The position numbers and the translations under genes are program-made. A stretch of 64,000 nucleotides of DNA from Christensenella sp. UBA4626 (GTDB lineage: Bacteria > Bacillota > Clostridia > Christensenellales > UBA1242): assembly GCA_002406115.1 (NCBI GenBank), contig DHNC01000035.1, forward strand, positions 473 to 64,472, given 5' to 3'. Shown here in pieces: positions 53,803 through 62,794 of this stretch. The notes below the pieces were generated by a model. That model had not been told where the DNA came from, did no database searches, and saw only the letters and a list, made by a program, of their open reading frames with translations. Each line of letters opens with the position of its first letter. The stretch's first letter is position 1.

Positions 53803-54348
53803 TTAATAATAAATGCTGTTGTAGCGGTTTACGTTTTGGAACACATAAATTTCATTTTTAATATGATAAGAACTGTTAAAGCACCAACAAACAAAGGCAA
53901 AAATCGCTGGCAAATAAAATGAAATTTGATTGTAATAAACAAATGAAAGTAGGGAATATGTTGCGGCAGACACAAGCAATGCCAAAGCCACAATTGACAA
54001 AATGCGGGTTATAAAAGAATAGAGGTGGATAAAACTGCGTTTGTCAATATTCATCACAAAATTAACTCGGCTTGCGGATTTGCCTCTATGTTTAACCCTT
54101 TCCACATTCCTAAGTCCGTTGATTGCGTACAATATGGAAGTGAAAGCGTACATTGTGCTGAAAATCATAGTCACCGCCGCCAAAACAATCATCAAAACGG
54201 ATGGAGCGGTTGAAAGTTTGAAGAGCATAATAATTTGCCAAACAAATGCAACAATAAACAGCACGGCAAAAAGCATCCTCAATCTGATATCTCGTTTGAT
54301 AGTTGGAACATCTTTGTTCAAATATTCAACTGTTTGCTTGTTATTCAT
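53803..54348 (-). CDS. Hypothetical membrane protein
   Basis: 181 aa with four predicted membrane segments (about 24-42, 48-78, 112-135, 138-158) and a basic loop between the second and third. No family recognised. No ribosome site; the promoter TTGACA-N17-TAAAAT ends exactly 6 nt before the ATG, predicting a leaderless mRNA. Confidence 0.7.
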   Translation of the reverse strand: MNNKQTVEYLNKDVPTIKRDIRLRMLFAVLFIVAFVWQIIMLFKLSTAPSVLMIVLAAVTMIFSTMYAFTSILYAINGLRNVERVKHRGKSASRVNFVMNIDKRSFIHLYSFITRILSIVALALLVSAATYSLLSFVYYNQISFYLPAIFAFVCWCFNSSYHIKNEIYVFQNVNRYNSIYY

Positions 54349-54354
54349 ACAATA

Positions 54355-54383
54355 ATTTTAAAATATTTTTTTATCCTTGTCAA
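54355..54383 (-). promoter_or_regulatory. Promoter of the 53803-54348 gene, leaderless layout
   Basis: Minus strand TTGACA (54378-54383), 17 nt, TAAAAT (54355-54360), 6 nt, ATG. Confidence 0.8.
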
Positions 54384-54421
54384 ACAAAGCCCAACACAAA
54401 TTTTTAATTTAAAGTTAAAAT

Positions 54422-55426
54422 TCACACTAAAAGCACAATCAAACTTGCAAACACAGCCGCCAATACGCCTTGAACAAGTTTTTGCAAAATCACAAACCCA
54501 AATTTTATATCCAGTTTTTTCAAAAATGCAAACGATTGCATAATCACACATATGCCGCCAAATCCAATCAAGCCAGACGCCGCAATCAGTTTTATTTTCA
54601 AAGGCAATAGGCAGTTATTCAGTTCAATCATGCCTCTTGTTATTTCTATCCCGCCGCACAAAATGGCTTTTAAAATGTTGCCATTTTCACCCATCAATTC
54701 AAGCGGTTTTGTTAAAAAGCGGGCAGAGCAAATCAGGTCAATCATCAAAAATGCGAGCGTCATATATGCCCCCACAAGCAAAATGGAAATCAGGGCGTCA
54801 TACACACTATCGGTCAAAATTGAGTTTGAATTTTTGCTTTCCACAATCACAGATTCGCCATTTTTTTGCTTTTTACCTCTAAAAATCAGCCCGTTAAAAA
54901 TGCTTGCCAAAATGTTTGCAATCAAAATAATAATACCCGCCTTGAATGAGCCAAAAATTGCAACGCCCACCGTTCCAACCATAAACATAGGGCCACTGAC
55001 CGAGCAAAAGGATAGCATTCGTTTTGCGTCCTGCCTTGTGTAGACGCCTTTTTCAAACAAATCTGCCACCATTTTTGCCCCCATTGGGTAGCCAGAAAGC
55101 AAAGAGAGCAGGTACACACTTGAACTTGTTGCTGGCGTGTGATAGACCTTAAAAAACAGTTTGTCCAACTTGCTTTGTTTGGGCGGTATCAAGCCGATGA
55201 TTATTTTTGTAAAGATGAAAAAAGGAAAAAGGCAGGGCAGCACTTTAAGCCCCCAAACCGAAATTGCATTTAAGCAACTGGCAGAATATTTTGCGGGATT
55301 GGAGATAAAAACAAGGCAGACACAAATCAACAAAACAACCACAATTGTTTGCGAGGTTAAAATTTTGTGCTCAGACTTTGAATTATTTAAATTTTGCATT
55401 TTATTTGCTTTTAACTTGCACATCAT
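54422..55426 (-). CDS. YlbJ/SpoVV-like sporulation membrane protein
   Basis: 334 aa with about eight membrane segments. VLPCLFPFFIFTKIIIG, LLSGYPMGAKMVADLFEKG and FCSVSGPMFMVGTVG are typical of the YlbJ family of nucleoside-recognition-type membrane proteins. In Bacillus, YlbJ (SpoVV) moves dipicolinic acid in spore formation. Two ATGs (55426, 55423) are in frame, and no clear ribosome site is seen. Divergent from the patatin gene. Confidence 0.85.
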   Translation of the reverse strand: MMCKLKANKMQNLNNSKSEHKILTSQTIVVVLLICVCLVFISNPAKYSASCLNAISVWGLKVLPCLFPFFIFTKIIIGLIPPKQSKLDKLFFKVYHTPATSSSVYLLSLLSGYPMGAKMVADLFEKGVYTRQDAKRMLSFCSVSGPMFMVGTVGVAIFGSFKAGIIILIANILASIFNGLIFRGKKQKNGESVIVESKNSNSILTDSVYDALISILLVGAYMTLAFLMIDLICSARFLTKPLELMGENGNILKAILCGGIEITRGMIELNNCLLPLKIKLIAASGLIGFGGICVIMQSFAFLKKLDIKFGFVILQKLVQGVLAAVFASLIVLLV

Positions 55427-55478
55427 ATATAATGTATTCAGAAATACAATCGTAAATGATTTGGTTTAAAGGAGTAAT

Positions 55479-56270
55479 GTGAAAAAATTTGCATTAGTTT
55501 TAAGCGGTGGTGCGGCAAAGGGTTACGCCCACATTGGTGTGCTTAAAGTTTTGGAAAAATTAAATTTAAAACCTTCTTTGATTGTTGGCACTTCCATGGG
55601 GGCGTTGGTTGGCGGGATGTATGCCAGCGGCAGGACTTGCGACCAAATGATAAAATTGGGTCACGATTTTAATAGTCTTGGCAATTTCACTCTGACAGGG
55701 GCACTTTTTAGAGGTCACCTTTTGAATTCAAGCAAGATTGACAAACTTTTAAAGCGGGAATTGGGGGATTTTTCTCAACAAGATTGTGAAATCCCGTTTG
55801 TGGCCGTTGCAACTGACATAAATTTGGGCAAAGAGGCGCACCTCACAAAAGGATTGTTGAGGCAAAATATCCGTGCCAGCATATCCATTCCGGGCATATT
55901 TCAGCCGCAAGAAATTGATGGCAAGGTCTATGTAGATGGCGGGTTGTGCAACAATATGCCAGAAAATGTTGCCCGCAAACTTATGCCTGATGCAGTGATA
56001 ATTTCAGTTGATTGCATCGGAAAATACGCCGATCAGGTTGAAAATTTAAGTCAAAAAACCTTGCAAAACGTGCTTAATGCCACCACAATTTTAACGCAAA
56101 ATGTGGTAAAGCTTAGGCGTCATTTTGCCGCTTTAAGGATTGTTATAAGCCAGCCGGACATAAGTCAGTTGGATTTCAAACCAGAAAAAGTTGATTTGTC
56201 CGTTTCTTATGGCGAAAAAGCCACACAAAAACTGGCAAAACAAATTCAAGAACTTTTAAAAGGAGAATAA
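55479..56270 (+). CDS. Patatin-like phospholipase (RssA type)
   Basis: 263 aa. Oxyanion loop SGGAAKGYAHIG, nucleophile GTSMG (Ser near residue 41) and the aspartate of the dyad in VDGGLCNNMP. Such enzymes hydrolyse phospholipid acyl esters. No signal peptide. GTG start with AAAGGAG upstream. pta begins 1 nt after its stop, so it lies in an operon with pta and probably ackA. Confidence 0.92.
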   Translation: MKKFALVLSGGAAKGYAHIGVLKVLEKLNLKPSLIVGTSMGALVGGMYASGRTCDQMIKLGHDFNSLGNFTLTGALFRGHLLNSSKIDKLLKRELGDFSQQDCEIPFVAVATDINLGKEAHLTKGLLRQNIRASISIPGIFQPQEIDGKVYVDGGLCNNMPENVARKLMPDAVIISVDCIGKYADQVENLSQKTLQNVLNATTILTQNVVKLRRHFAALRIVISQPDISQLDFKPEKVDLSVSYGEKATQKLAKQIQELLKGE

Positions 56271-56271
56271 A

Positions 56272-57231
56272 GTGCTTTCAAATTCGATAAAACAAATGGC
56301 AAAAAAGATTGATGCGACCATTATTTTGCCAGAAGCAAATTTGGACAACCGCATTTATCAAGCCGCAAAAACGGTTTTGAAAAAAAAGATTGCAAAATTG
56401 ATAGTTTTTGGCAACGCTTCCGAATTTGACGAAACTTTTAAGTCAAACGATTGTCAAATCATTGACATAAACACTTATCCAAAAGAAATGTTTGTCGAGC
56501 AGTTGTTTGAGTTGAGGAAAAGCAAAGGCATCACAAAGCCACAAGCGGAAGAAATGCTTAAAAATCCGTTATATTTCGCCATGATGCTGCTTGTTGATAA
56601 CAAAGCGGATGCGTGCGTTGCTGGTGCTCACTTTTCAACCGCAGACGTGCTTTTGCCCGCTTTGCAAATCGTAAAAACAAAGCCAAACAAATCATTTGTC
56701 ACCGGCAGCATGATTTTAACAAAAAAGGGCAAAAAGCCGCTTGTTTTTGGGGATGTTTCCTTGATTGAAAATCCAGACCAAAACAAACTTGCAGAGATTG
56801 CAATTTCAAATGCGGAATTTATGCAAAAAGTGTTAGGGCAACAACCAAAAGTTGCAATGCTATCCTATTCAACACATGGCAGTGCAAAAAGTGAAATGGT
56901 GGACAAGGTTAAAAATGCAACCGCTTTGGCAAAAGAAAAATCCGAATATCTAATTGACGGTGAAATGCAAGTTGATAGTGCGCTTGACATTGAGACAGCA
57001 AAACATAAGGGCATAACAAGCGAAGTTGGCGGGCAAGCGAATGTGCTTATATTCCCGGATTTAAATGCGGGCAACATAGGTTACAAACTGGTGGCTCGTT
57101 TGGGCGGATATCAAGCGATTGGGCCAATAATGCTCAACTTCAAAAAGCCAGTCACAGATTTGAGCCGTGGGGCAAACGTAAACGAAATTTTGGACACGAT
57201 TATCATCACAAAATTGCTTACACAATGCTAA
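56272..57231 (+). CDS. pta: Phosphate acetyltransferase
   Basis: 319 aa, short form without N-terminal extension. ILPEANLDNRIYQAA, ACVAGAHFSTADVLLPAL, SYSTHGSAKS and FPDLNAGNIGYKL are standard Pta segments. Interconverts acetyl-CoA and acetyl phosphate. GTG start with AGGAG upstream. Followed by ackA at 57 nt, giving the acetate/ATP pathway. Confidence 0.95.
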   Translation: MLSNSIKQMAKKIDATIILPEANLDNRIYQAAKTVLKKKIAKLIVFGNASEFDETFKSNDCQIIDINTYPKEMFVEQLFELRKSKGITKPQAEEMLKNPLYFAMMLLVDNKADACVAGAHFSTADVLLPALQIVKTKPNKSFVTGSMILTKKGKKPLVFGDVSLIENPDQNKLAEIAISNAEFMQKVLGQQPKVAMLSYSTHGSAKSEMVDKVKNATALAKEKSEYLIDGEMQVDSALDIETAKHKGITSEVGGQANVLIFPDLNAGNIGYKLVARLGGYQAIGPIMLNFKKPVTDLSRGANVNEILDTIIITKLLTQC

Positions 57232-57288
57232 TTTGTTTTGCAAAATCAAAATTTTGTGCTAACATAAAAATATTAAAAGGATAAAAAT

Positions 57289-58479
57289 ATGAAAGTTTTA
57301 GTAGTTAATGCTGGAAGCAGCAGTTTAAAAGCCCAACTTATGGAAACAGAAAATGGCAAAGTATTTGCCAACGCTTATTGCGAACGTATCGGTTTGGAAG
57401 GTTCATTTATGACCTACAAATGGAATGGGGAAAAGGTTAAAATCGACAGTGCAATGCCAACTCACAAACAAGCATTCCAATTGTTTTTTGACACTTTGAC
57501 AAGCAAAGAATATGGCGTTATCAAAAGTTTAAGCGAAATCAAAGCAATCGGTCACCGTGTTGTGAACATGGGTGAAAAATATTGCAAATCAATTGTCGTA
57601 ACACCAAAAATCTACAAGGATATGCAAAAATGTGTTCAATTTGCACCTTTGCACAATCCAGGTGCTTTGACCGGTTTGCAAGCATGTATGGATTTAATGC
57701 CAGGCGTTAAAAATGTCACAGTTTTTGACACTGCATTCCACATGACCATGCCAGAAAAAGCATATATGTACGCTTTGCCTTATGAATATTATGAAAAATA
57801 TGGCATCCGCAGATATGGCGCACACGGCACAAGCCACAAATATATCGCAAGGAAAGCCGCAGAAATTTTGGGCGACCTTAAAGGCAAAAAAGTTATCTCT
57901 TGCCACCTTGGTTCAGGCAGCAGCATTTGCGCAATTTTGGACGGTAAATGTGTGGACACTTCTATGGGCTACACCCCTCTCGCTGGTGTAGTTATGGGCA
58001 CACGTACCGGCGATATTGATGCCAGCGTGGTTACCGGCGTTATGAACGCAACTGGCAAATCAGCAGAAGAAGTTATCAATATCTTCAACAAAAAGAGCGG
58101 TTTGTTAGGTTTGTCTGGTTACAGCGATATGCGTGATATTGAAGAGCATATCAACGAACCAAAAGTTAAATTGGCTTTCGACACTTTGTGCTATTCAATC
58201 AAAAAATATATCGGTGCATACGCCGCAGCAATGAATGGCGTTGATGCAATCATCTTTACGGCTGGCATTGGCGAACATGACGAACTCGTTCGTGAAGCAG
58301 TTTGCAAAGATATGGAATATTTGGGTCTTGAACTTGACGAAGAAAAGAACGTTAAACTCAACAAACCATTTGACCAAATTGTTGAACTTTCTCGTCCAAC
58401 AAGCAAAGTTAAAGTATATCGTGTTCCAACCGATGAAGAATTTATGATTGCATTGGAAACCGCAGAATTGGTTAAATAA
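57289..58479 (+). CDS. ackA: Acetate kinase
   Basis: 396 aa. VVNAGSSSLKAQL at the N terminus, FDTAFHMTMP, YGAHGTSHKY, CHLGSGSS and FTAGIGEHD match AckA. Makes ATP from acetyl phosphate. AAAGGATAAAAAT precedes the ATG. It ends in a strong terminator. With ppdK it suggests fermentative energy metabolism. Confidence 0.97.
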   Translation: MKVLVVNAGSSSLKAQLMETENGKVFANAYCERIGLEGSFMTYKWNGEKVKIDSAMPTHKQAFQLFFDTLTSKEYGVIKSLSEIKAIGHRVVNMGEKYCKSIVVTPKIYKDMQKCVQFAPLHNPGALTGLQACMDLMPGVKNVTVFDTAFHMTMPEKAYMYALPYEYYEKYGIRRYGAHGTSHKYIARKAAEILGDLKGKKVISCHLGSGSSICAILDGKCVDTSMGYTPLAGVVMGTRTGDIDASVVTGVMNATGKSAEEVINIFNKKSGLLGLSGYSDMRDIEEHINEPKVKLAFDTLCYSIKKYIGAYAAAMNGVDAIIFTAGIGEHDELVREAVCKDMEYLGLELDEEKNVKLNKPFDQIVELSRPTSKVKVYRVPTDEEFMIALETAELVK

Positions 58480-58481
58480 TT

Positions 58482-58508
58482 AAAAAAACGGTGCAAAGCC
58501 GTTTTTTT
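58482..58508 (+). terminator. Terminator of ackA
   Basis: AAAAAAACGG and CCGTTTTTTT pair around TGCAAAG. Confidence 0.93.
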
Positions 58509-58519
58509 GCCGCCAAAAT

Positions 58520-58580
58520 GCCTAATTTTTAGGTTTTTATAAGAGTAATAACTTTAAAACCTAAAAATGAAAATTAGGGC
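58520..58580. repeat. Long inverted repeat upstream of rpmF
   Basis: GCCTAATTTT (58520) pairs with AAAATTAGG at 58570, and TAGGTTTT (58530) pairs with AAAACCTA (58556). A 6-nt bulge lies in the right arm and an 18-nt loop at the centre. It sits between the ackA terminator and the rpmF promoter, with no ORF. Confidence 0.75.
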
Positions 58581-58635
58581 AAATTTAAAATGCTCAATAA
58601 ATTTTATCAAATCACAAATTTGTTTAAAATTACGA

Positions 58636-58664
58636 TTGACAAATCATTTGAGCTTTGATATAAT
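58636..58664 (+). promoter_or_regulatory. Consensus promoter of rpmF
   Basis: TTGACA (58636-58641), 17 nt, TATAAT (58659-58664), a perfect consensus match. Confidence 0.92.
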
Positions 58665-58682
58665 AGGTTCAGATTTTGTCGA

Positions 58683-58699
58683 GTGCTGTGTTGCAGCAC
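58683..58699 (+). promoter_or_regulatory. Hairpin in the rpmF leader
   Basis: GTGCTG and CAGCAC pair around TGTTG, about 12 nt after the predicted transcription start and about 10 nt before GGAGG. It could be a 5' stabiliser or a protein-binding site. Confidence 0.5.
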
Positions 58700-58721
58700 G
58701 AATATTTATGGAGGTATTAAA

Positions 58722-58913
58722 ATGGCTGTTCCAAAGGGAAAAGTTTCAAAAGCACGCAGAGATAAACGTCGTGCAAACTGGAAAGCCGCTGTTCCAACAT
58801 TAGTTGAATGTCCACATTGTCATGAAAAGAAAGTGGCACACCAAGTTTGCAAAAATTGTGGTTACTACGATGGCGAACAAGCAGTTTCAGTTGAAAAGAA
58901 AGAAAGTAAATAA
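58722..58913 (+). CDS. rpmF: 50S ribosomal protein L32
   Basis: 63 aa. [20 protein letters not shown] at the N terminus and a CPHC...CKNCGYY zinc ribbon with four cysteines. GGAGG precedes the ATG. The usual upstream gene for a DUF177/YceD protein is absent; rpmF has its own strong promoter. Terminator follows. Confidence 0.97.
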   Translation: MAVPKGKVSKARRDKRRANWKAAVPTLVECPHCHEKKVAHQVCKNCGYYDGEQAVSVEKKESK

Positions 58914-58930
58914 TTATTTTAAATTTAAGT

Positions 58931-58953
58931 CCACCCATTTGGGTGGCTTTTTT
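58931..58953 (+). terminator. Terminator of rpmF
   Basis: CCACCC and GGGTGG pair around ATTT, followed by CTTTTTT. Confidence 0.9.
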
Positions 58954-58982
58954 CATCCGTTTGGCAAACGATATTAAATAAT

Positions 58983-59011
58983 TTGCCAAAACTCAACAAA
59001 TTGGTTAAAAT
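58983..59011 (+). promoter_or_regulatory. Promoter of the methyltransferase gene, leaderless layout
   Basis: TTGCCA (58983-58988), 17 nt, TAAAAT (59006-59011), 6 nt, ATG. No ribosome site. Confidence 0.7.
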
Positions 59012-59017
59012 ATAAGC

Positions 59018-60133
59018 ATGGAAAAAATTATAAATTATTTAACGGAAAATCAGGCGGAAGTGGTCAAAATCATTTTGAGCGACACAAAAAGTGAAGCAAA
59101 AAAGATTATAGTCCACAAAACCACAATCAAAGGTCAAACAAAATGGCAAATCGAGCGTTATATTGGGGCACAAGTGTTTCACCAAAACGTCGGATTTGAT
59201 GAGGTTTTATCTTTGCCTTTTATGGATTACAAGCAAATTACAGTGCAATGCACAGGCAAAACAGGCGTGTTTTCTTCTTCCAAATCGGGCTTTAAATTGA
59301 AGGAAAAACATACCGAAACAATCCAACCCGTTTTGGCATCACACAACAAGCAAAAGCAGTATTTTATAAATGAAGGCGACGATGTTCCGGCTTTGGTGGA
59401 TTTGGGCGTTTTTACAAAAGAGCATAAAGTTGCTTCGGCAATGTATGACAAATTTAAGCAGATAAACAAATTTATTGAAATTATTGACGCCGAACTTAAA
59501 AATTACAACAAAAGCACAATAACAATCCTTGATTTTGGCTGCGGCAAAAGTTATTTGACCTTTTTGGTTTACTATTATTTTTCAAAATTACGCAACATCA
59601 AAGCGGAAATCATTGGTTATGATTTAAAATCTGATGTTGTTGAGCATTGCAATCAAATCGCAAAAAAATACAATTACGATGGTCTAAAATTTGAAGTTGC
59701 GGATGTAAAAAAGGATAAATTATACAACAACAAAATTGACATGGTGATAAGCCTCCATGCGTGCGACACGGCAACCGATTTTGCCTTAAATTTTGCGATA
59801 AACAACAATGTAAAATACATTTTTAGCGTGCCATGTTGCCAACACGAAGTCAATTTAAGCATCAAAAAAGCGGGTGATTTTGACATTTTGCTAAAAGACG
59901 GCTTATTTAAGGAAAGATTTTCCGCTTTGCTAACCGATGCAATCCGCACCGAAGTGTTAAGGGCGGTTGGTTATTCGGTTGACGTCATTGAGTTTGTTGA
60001 CTTTGCACATTCGCCAAAAAATGTTATGCTGCGAGCAACAAAAAACAGCAACAAAAAGTCTTATCAGGCGTTGCTGGAACTTAAAAACAAATATCAATTT
60101 AATCAAACTTTGCTTGATTTGCAGTGCAAATAA
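59018..60133 (+). CDS. SAM-dependent methyltransferase
   Basis: 371 aa. An N-terminal domain of about 165 residues precedes a class I methyltransferase fold with motif I LDFGCGKSYLTF, acidic motif IIGYDLKSD and MVISLHACDTATD. The CGKSYLTF form and the later VPCCQHEVN segment resemble the Methyltransf_32 group, proposed to act on RNA. The substrate is unknown. Promoter layout predicts a leaderless mRNA. Confidence 0.82.
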   Translation: MEKIINYLTENQAEVVKIILSDTKSEAKKIIVHKTTIKGQTKWQIERYIGAQVFHQNVGFDEVLSLPFMDYKQITVQCTGKTGVFSSSKSGFKLKEKHTETIQPVLASHNKQKQYFINEGDDVPALVDLGVFTKEHKVASAMYDKFKQINKFIEIIDAELKNYNKSTITILDFGCGKSYLTFLVYYYFSKLRNIKAEIIGYDLKSDVVEHCNQIAKKYNYDGLKFEVADVKKDKLYNNKIDMVISLHACDTATDFALNFAINNNVKYIFSVPCCQHEVNLSIKKAGDFDILLKDGLFKERFSALLTDAIRTEVLRAVGYSVDVIEFVDFAHSPKNVMLRATKNSNKKSYQALLELKNKYQFNQTLLDLQCK

Positions 60134-60149
60134 TTGTGGCAAAATTTAT

Positions 60150-60178
60150 TTTACAATCTTGATAATTTTTTGTATAAT
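60150..60178 (+). promoter_or_regulatory. Promoter of the plsX-rnc operon
   Basis: TTTACA (60150-60155), 17 nt, TATAAT (60173-60178). The leader holds a small hairpin, GGGAGTT/AACTTCC (60202-60217), just before AAAGGA. No FapR-type palindrome is seen. Confidence 0.75.
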
Positions 60179-60233
60179 TAAATTATAAATTTAAAACATT
60201 GGGGAGTTGAAACTTCCTTAAAAGGATTTTGAT

Positions 60234-61235
60234 ATGAAAATAGTTGTTGATGCATTTGGTGGCGATTATGCACCTTTTGAAATTGTTGCTGGGGCGGTTA
60301 AGGCTCTTCAAGACAATCCAGAACTCAAAGTTGTTTTGGTTGGCGATAAGGATAAAATAACAGAAATTTTGCAAGAATTGGTTTTTGTTAGCGATAGGTT
60401 GGAAATTGTCCACGCACCAGATGTTGTCACCAACGATGATGTGCCAACAGTTGCAATCCGCACAAAAAAATCTTCAAGCATTGTTGTGGCTTATGATTAT
60501 TTAAAAACAAACGAAGATGCCGTGGCTTTGGTTAGTGCCGGCAGCACGGGGGCAACGCTCACAGGTGCAGTTTTAAAACTTGGCAGGGTTAAAAATGTTT
60601 CTCGTCCGGCTTTGGCACCTTTGCTTCCAACAATCAACGACAGCAAAGTTATGTTGGTGGATTGCGGCGCAAATGCAGATTGCAAACCGGAAAATCTTTT
60701 GGATTTTGCCGTGATGGGCGATATTTATATGCGTTCAATGGGTGTTAAAAAACCTCGCATCGGTTTGCTCAACATCGGAACGGAAGAGGAAAAGGGTGAT
60801 GAAGTTCACAAACAGGCATATCAACTTCTTAAAACTGCCAAATTGAATTTTGTTGGCAATATTGAGGCAAGAGATGTGCTTAGAGGCAACGTCGACGTTG
60901 TCGTTTGTGACGGATTTTCAGGCAACGTTTGCTTAAAGGCTATGGAAGGCATTGCGGAAGTTTTGTTTAGCGAAATCAAAGATATTGCAAAATCCTCATT
61001 TAAGGCAAAAATTGGGGCATTGTTCTTGAAAAAGAGCCTCAAAGGTTTGAAAGGCAAATACGATTATACAAAATGCGGCGGCGCACCACTTTTGGGCGTA
61101 AACAAAATCGTGCTTAAATGTCATGGCAACAGCAAAGCACCAATCGTTGCGGACACAATCCAGCAAGCGTACACTCTTGCAAAAAATAAATTAGTTGAAA
61201 AGGTGGCAAAAGCAGTTGAAAAAAGCGAAAAATAG
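60234..61235 (+). CDS. plsX: Phosphate acyltransferase PlsX
   Basis: 333 aa. VDAFGGDYAPFEIVAGA at the N terminus, SAGSTGATLTGA, VDCGANADCKPENL and VVCDGFSGNVCLKAMEG are PlsX segments. Makes acyl phosphate from acyl-ACP for phosphatidic acid synthesis. AAAGGATTTT precedes the ATG. It overlaps rnc. The acpP gene often found between the two is missing. Confidence 0.96.
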   Translation: MKIVVDAFGGDYAPFEIVAGAVKALQDNPELKVVLVGDKDKITEILQELVFVSDRLEIVHAPDVVTNDDVPTVAIRTKKSSSIVVAYDYLKTNEDAVALVSAGSTGATLTGAVLKLGRVKNVSRPALAPLLPTINDSKVMLVDCGANADCKPENLLDFAVMGDIYMRSMGVKKPRIGLLNIGTEEEKGDEVHKQAYQLLKTAKLNFVGNIEARDVLRGNVDVVVCDGFSGNVCLKAMEGIAEVLFSEIKDIAKSSFKAKIGALFLKKSLKGLKGKYDYTKCGGAPLLGVNKIVLKCHGNSKAPIVADTIQQAYTLAKNKLVEKVAKAVEKSEK

Positions 61236-61881
61236 TTTCCTTGAATTATTTGAAAAGTGCAGTAAAGACCTAAAAACTTTGGCATTCACTCATTCTTCTT
61301 ACGCTCACGACCATGGCACTCAATGTAACGAACGTGTTGAGTTTTTGGGCGATAGTGTGCTTTCAACAATCGTAAGTGATTATTTGTATAAACATTATTT
61401 TTATGTTGAGGGCAAAATGAGCAAAATACGTGCAAGTTTTGTTTGCACGGACAGTTTGGCAGACCTTGCCAAGCAACTTGACATTGCACCAAGGATTTTG
61501 TTTGGCAAAAGCTTCAAAAAAAGTGCCATTTCCAACGCAGTTTTGGCAGACACGATTGAAAGTATGATAGGTGTGATGTATTTAACCTATGGTATGCCGT
61601 CAATCGCCAATGCGGTCTTGGAGGCTTTGCAGGTCAAACAAAAACTTGCCGCCGGATTGACCAGCACGGATTATAAAAGCAGTTTGCAAGTCATGATGCA
61701 GGAAAGCAAAAGGAAATTGACATATAAAGTTGAAACTTATTTAACCCAAGGCGGGCAAGAAAATTTCCGAGCAAATGTGTTTGTCGATGGCGAGTTTGTG
61801 TCTTTTGGGCAGGGTTCATCCAAGCGAGAAGCCGAGCAAAATGCCGCTCATTTGGCAATCAGCAAACTTAACAAGCAATAA
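61216..61881 (+). CDS. rnc: Ribonuclease III
   Basis: About 221 aa. The nuclease signature NERVEFLGDSVLS and second acidic segment LADTIESMIGVMYL are present, followed by a dsRNA-binding domain (YKSSLQVMMQES...KREAEQNAAHLAI). Processes rRNA and other double-stranded RNA. No ATG is available; a TTG at 61216 has AAGGTGG 10 nt upstream inside plsX and is preferred. Another TTG at 61195 would lengthen it by 7 residues. The overlap with plsX indicates coupling. Confidence 0.93.
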   Translation: MKKAKNSFLELFEKCSKDLKTLAFTHSSYAHDHGTQCNERVEFLGDSVLSTIVSDYLYKHYFYVEGKMSKIRASFVCTDSLADLAKQLDIAPRILFGKSFKKSAISNAVLADTIESMIGVMYLTYGMPSIANAVLEALQVKQKLAAGLTSTDYKSSLQVMMQESKRKLTYKVETYLTQGGQENFRANVFVDGEFVSFGQGSSKREAEQNAAHLAISKLNKQ

Positions 61882-61947
61882 AATAAGCCAGTCAAATCAA
61901 GGGATATTATTCGCACTTGATGTATAGAATATGTTGGGAGAGTTTTA

Positions 61948-62487
61948 ATGGAAAACAATTTGTTTGAACCAATTTTGGATCAAAATGAAAAAATTTTAAA
62001 AGTATACAAGCCAGATACAAAGCGAGCATGGTTTGGCACAATCGTCGTGGTTCTGTTGACCGCTCTTTGGCTTATACCTGTCACAATTATATCTTTTTGT
62101 GCGGGCGGCGAAGCATTGTCAACCGCAATTATGTTGCTTGTATTTTCGGTGTTGTTTTTGGTTTGCCCAATCATTATGGTCGCTTTGTGGTGCAAAAAAA
62201 CGGTTTATGCCGTCACGGATAAACGTATAATCATTCGCACCGGTTATATCGGCGTTGACTTCAAAAGTCTAAATTACAATATGCTGGGCGCAATAACAGT
62301 AAACGTTGGTTTATGGGATAAAATTTTACGTAGGAACACTGGCACAATTTCTTTTGGCAGTATGTCAAGCCCGCTGACAAATCAAGGTGGGGCAAAGTTT
62401 ATATTCACATACATTGTTGACCCTTATCAGACAAACAAAGAAATCAGTTCAATCATTGACCAATATCACAACAATAAAACTGAATAA
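61948..62487 (+). CDS. Membrane protein with bacterial PH domain
   Basis: 179 aa. Two membrane segments (about 29-50 and 56-80) are followed by a bPH_2-type domain with YAVTDKRIIIRTGYIG. Related to YdbT/YdbS-like proteins of unknown role. GGGAG precedes the ATG. 66 nt after rnc. Confidence 0.82.
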   Translation: MENNLFEPILDQNEKILKVYKPDTKRAWFGTIVVVLLTALWLIPVTIISFCAGGEALSTAIMLLVFSVLFLVCPIIMVALWCKKTVYAVTDKRIIIRTGYIGVDFKSLNYNMLGAITVNVGLWDKILRRNTGTISFGSMSSPLTNQGGAKFIFTYIVDPYQTNKEISSIIDQYHNNKTE

Positions 62488-62544
62488 AACAAGATAGCCT
62501 AACGGCTAAAAATTTAAAAATTGATAAAAATCATCAAAAATCAT

Positions 62545-62573
62545 TTGCCAAAATCGGATTTTTGTGATAAAAC
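62545..62573 (+). promoter_or_regulatory. Promoter of rpoZ-priA
   Basis: TTGCCA (62545-62550), 17 nt, TAAAAC (62568-62573), then CGGAGG and ATG at 62596. Confidence 0.6.
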
Positions 62574-62595
62574 TATGACAAATCGGAGGATAAAT

Positions 62596-62793
62596 ATGTT
62601 ATTTGAACCACCTATTGATTTATTGGTAGAAAAACTTGGTTGCAGATATATGGTTGCAGTCGTTGTAGGTTCTCGTGCAAAAGATTTGGAAAATAAAATT
62701 CCAACACTCCTCAACGGAAGTGCCAATCTTGCCATTGATTACGCAGCCAACGAAGTTGCACAAGGCGAAGTGATAGGGGTAAAATCTAACTAG
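62596..62793 (+). CDS. rpoZ: RNA polymerase omega subunit
   Basis: 65 aa. PPIDLLVEKLGCRYMVAVVVGSRA-type opening, NLAIDYAANEVAQGEV ending: the short Gram-positive omega. Assists assembly of the beta-prime subunit. CGGAGG precedes the ATG at 62596. priA begins 1 nt after its stop, matching the rpoZ-priA order of other Bacillota, though coaBC, usually between them, is absent. Confidence 0.88.
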   Translation: MLFEPPIDLLVEKLGCRYMVAVVVGSRAKDLENKIPTLLNGSANLAIDYAANEVAQGEVIGVKSN

Positions 62794-62794
62794 T

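Noticed and set aside
47755..61910. The 12-mer ATCAAGGGATAT shared by 47757 and 61898 regions
   Set aside because: The match does not extend and neither site is structured, so chance is the likely explanation.
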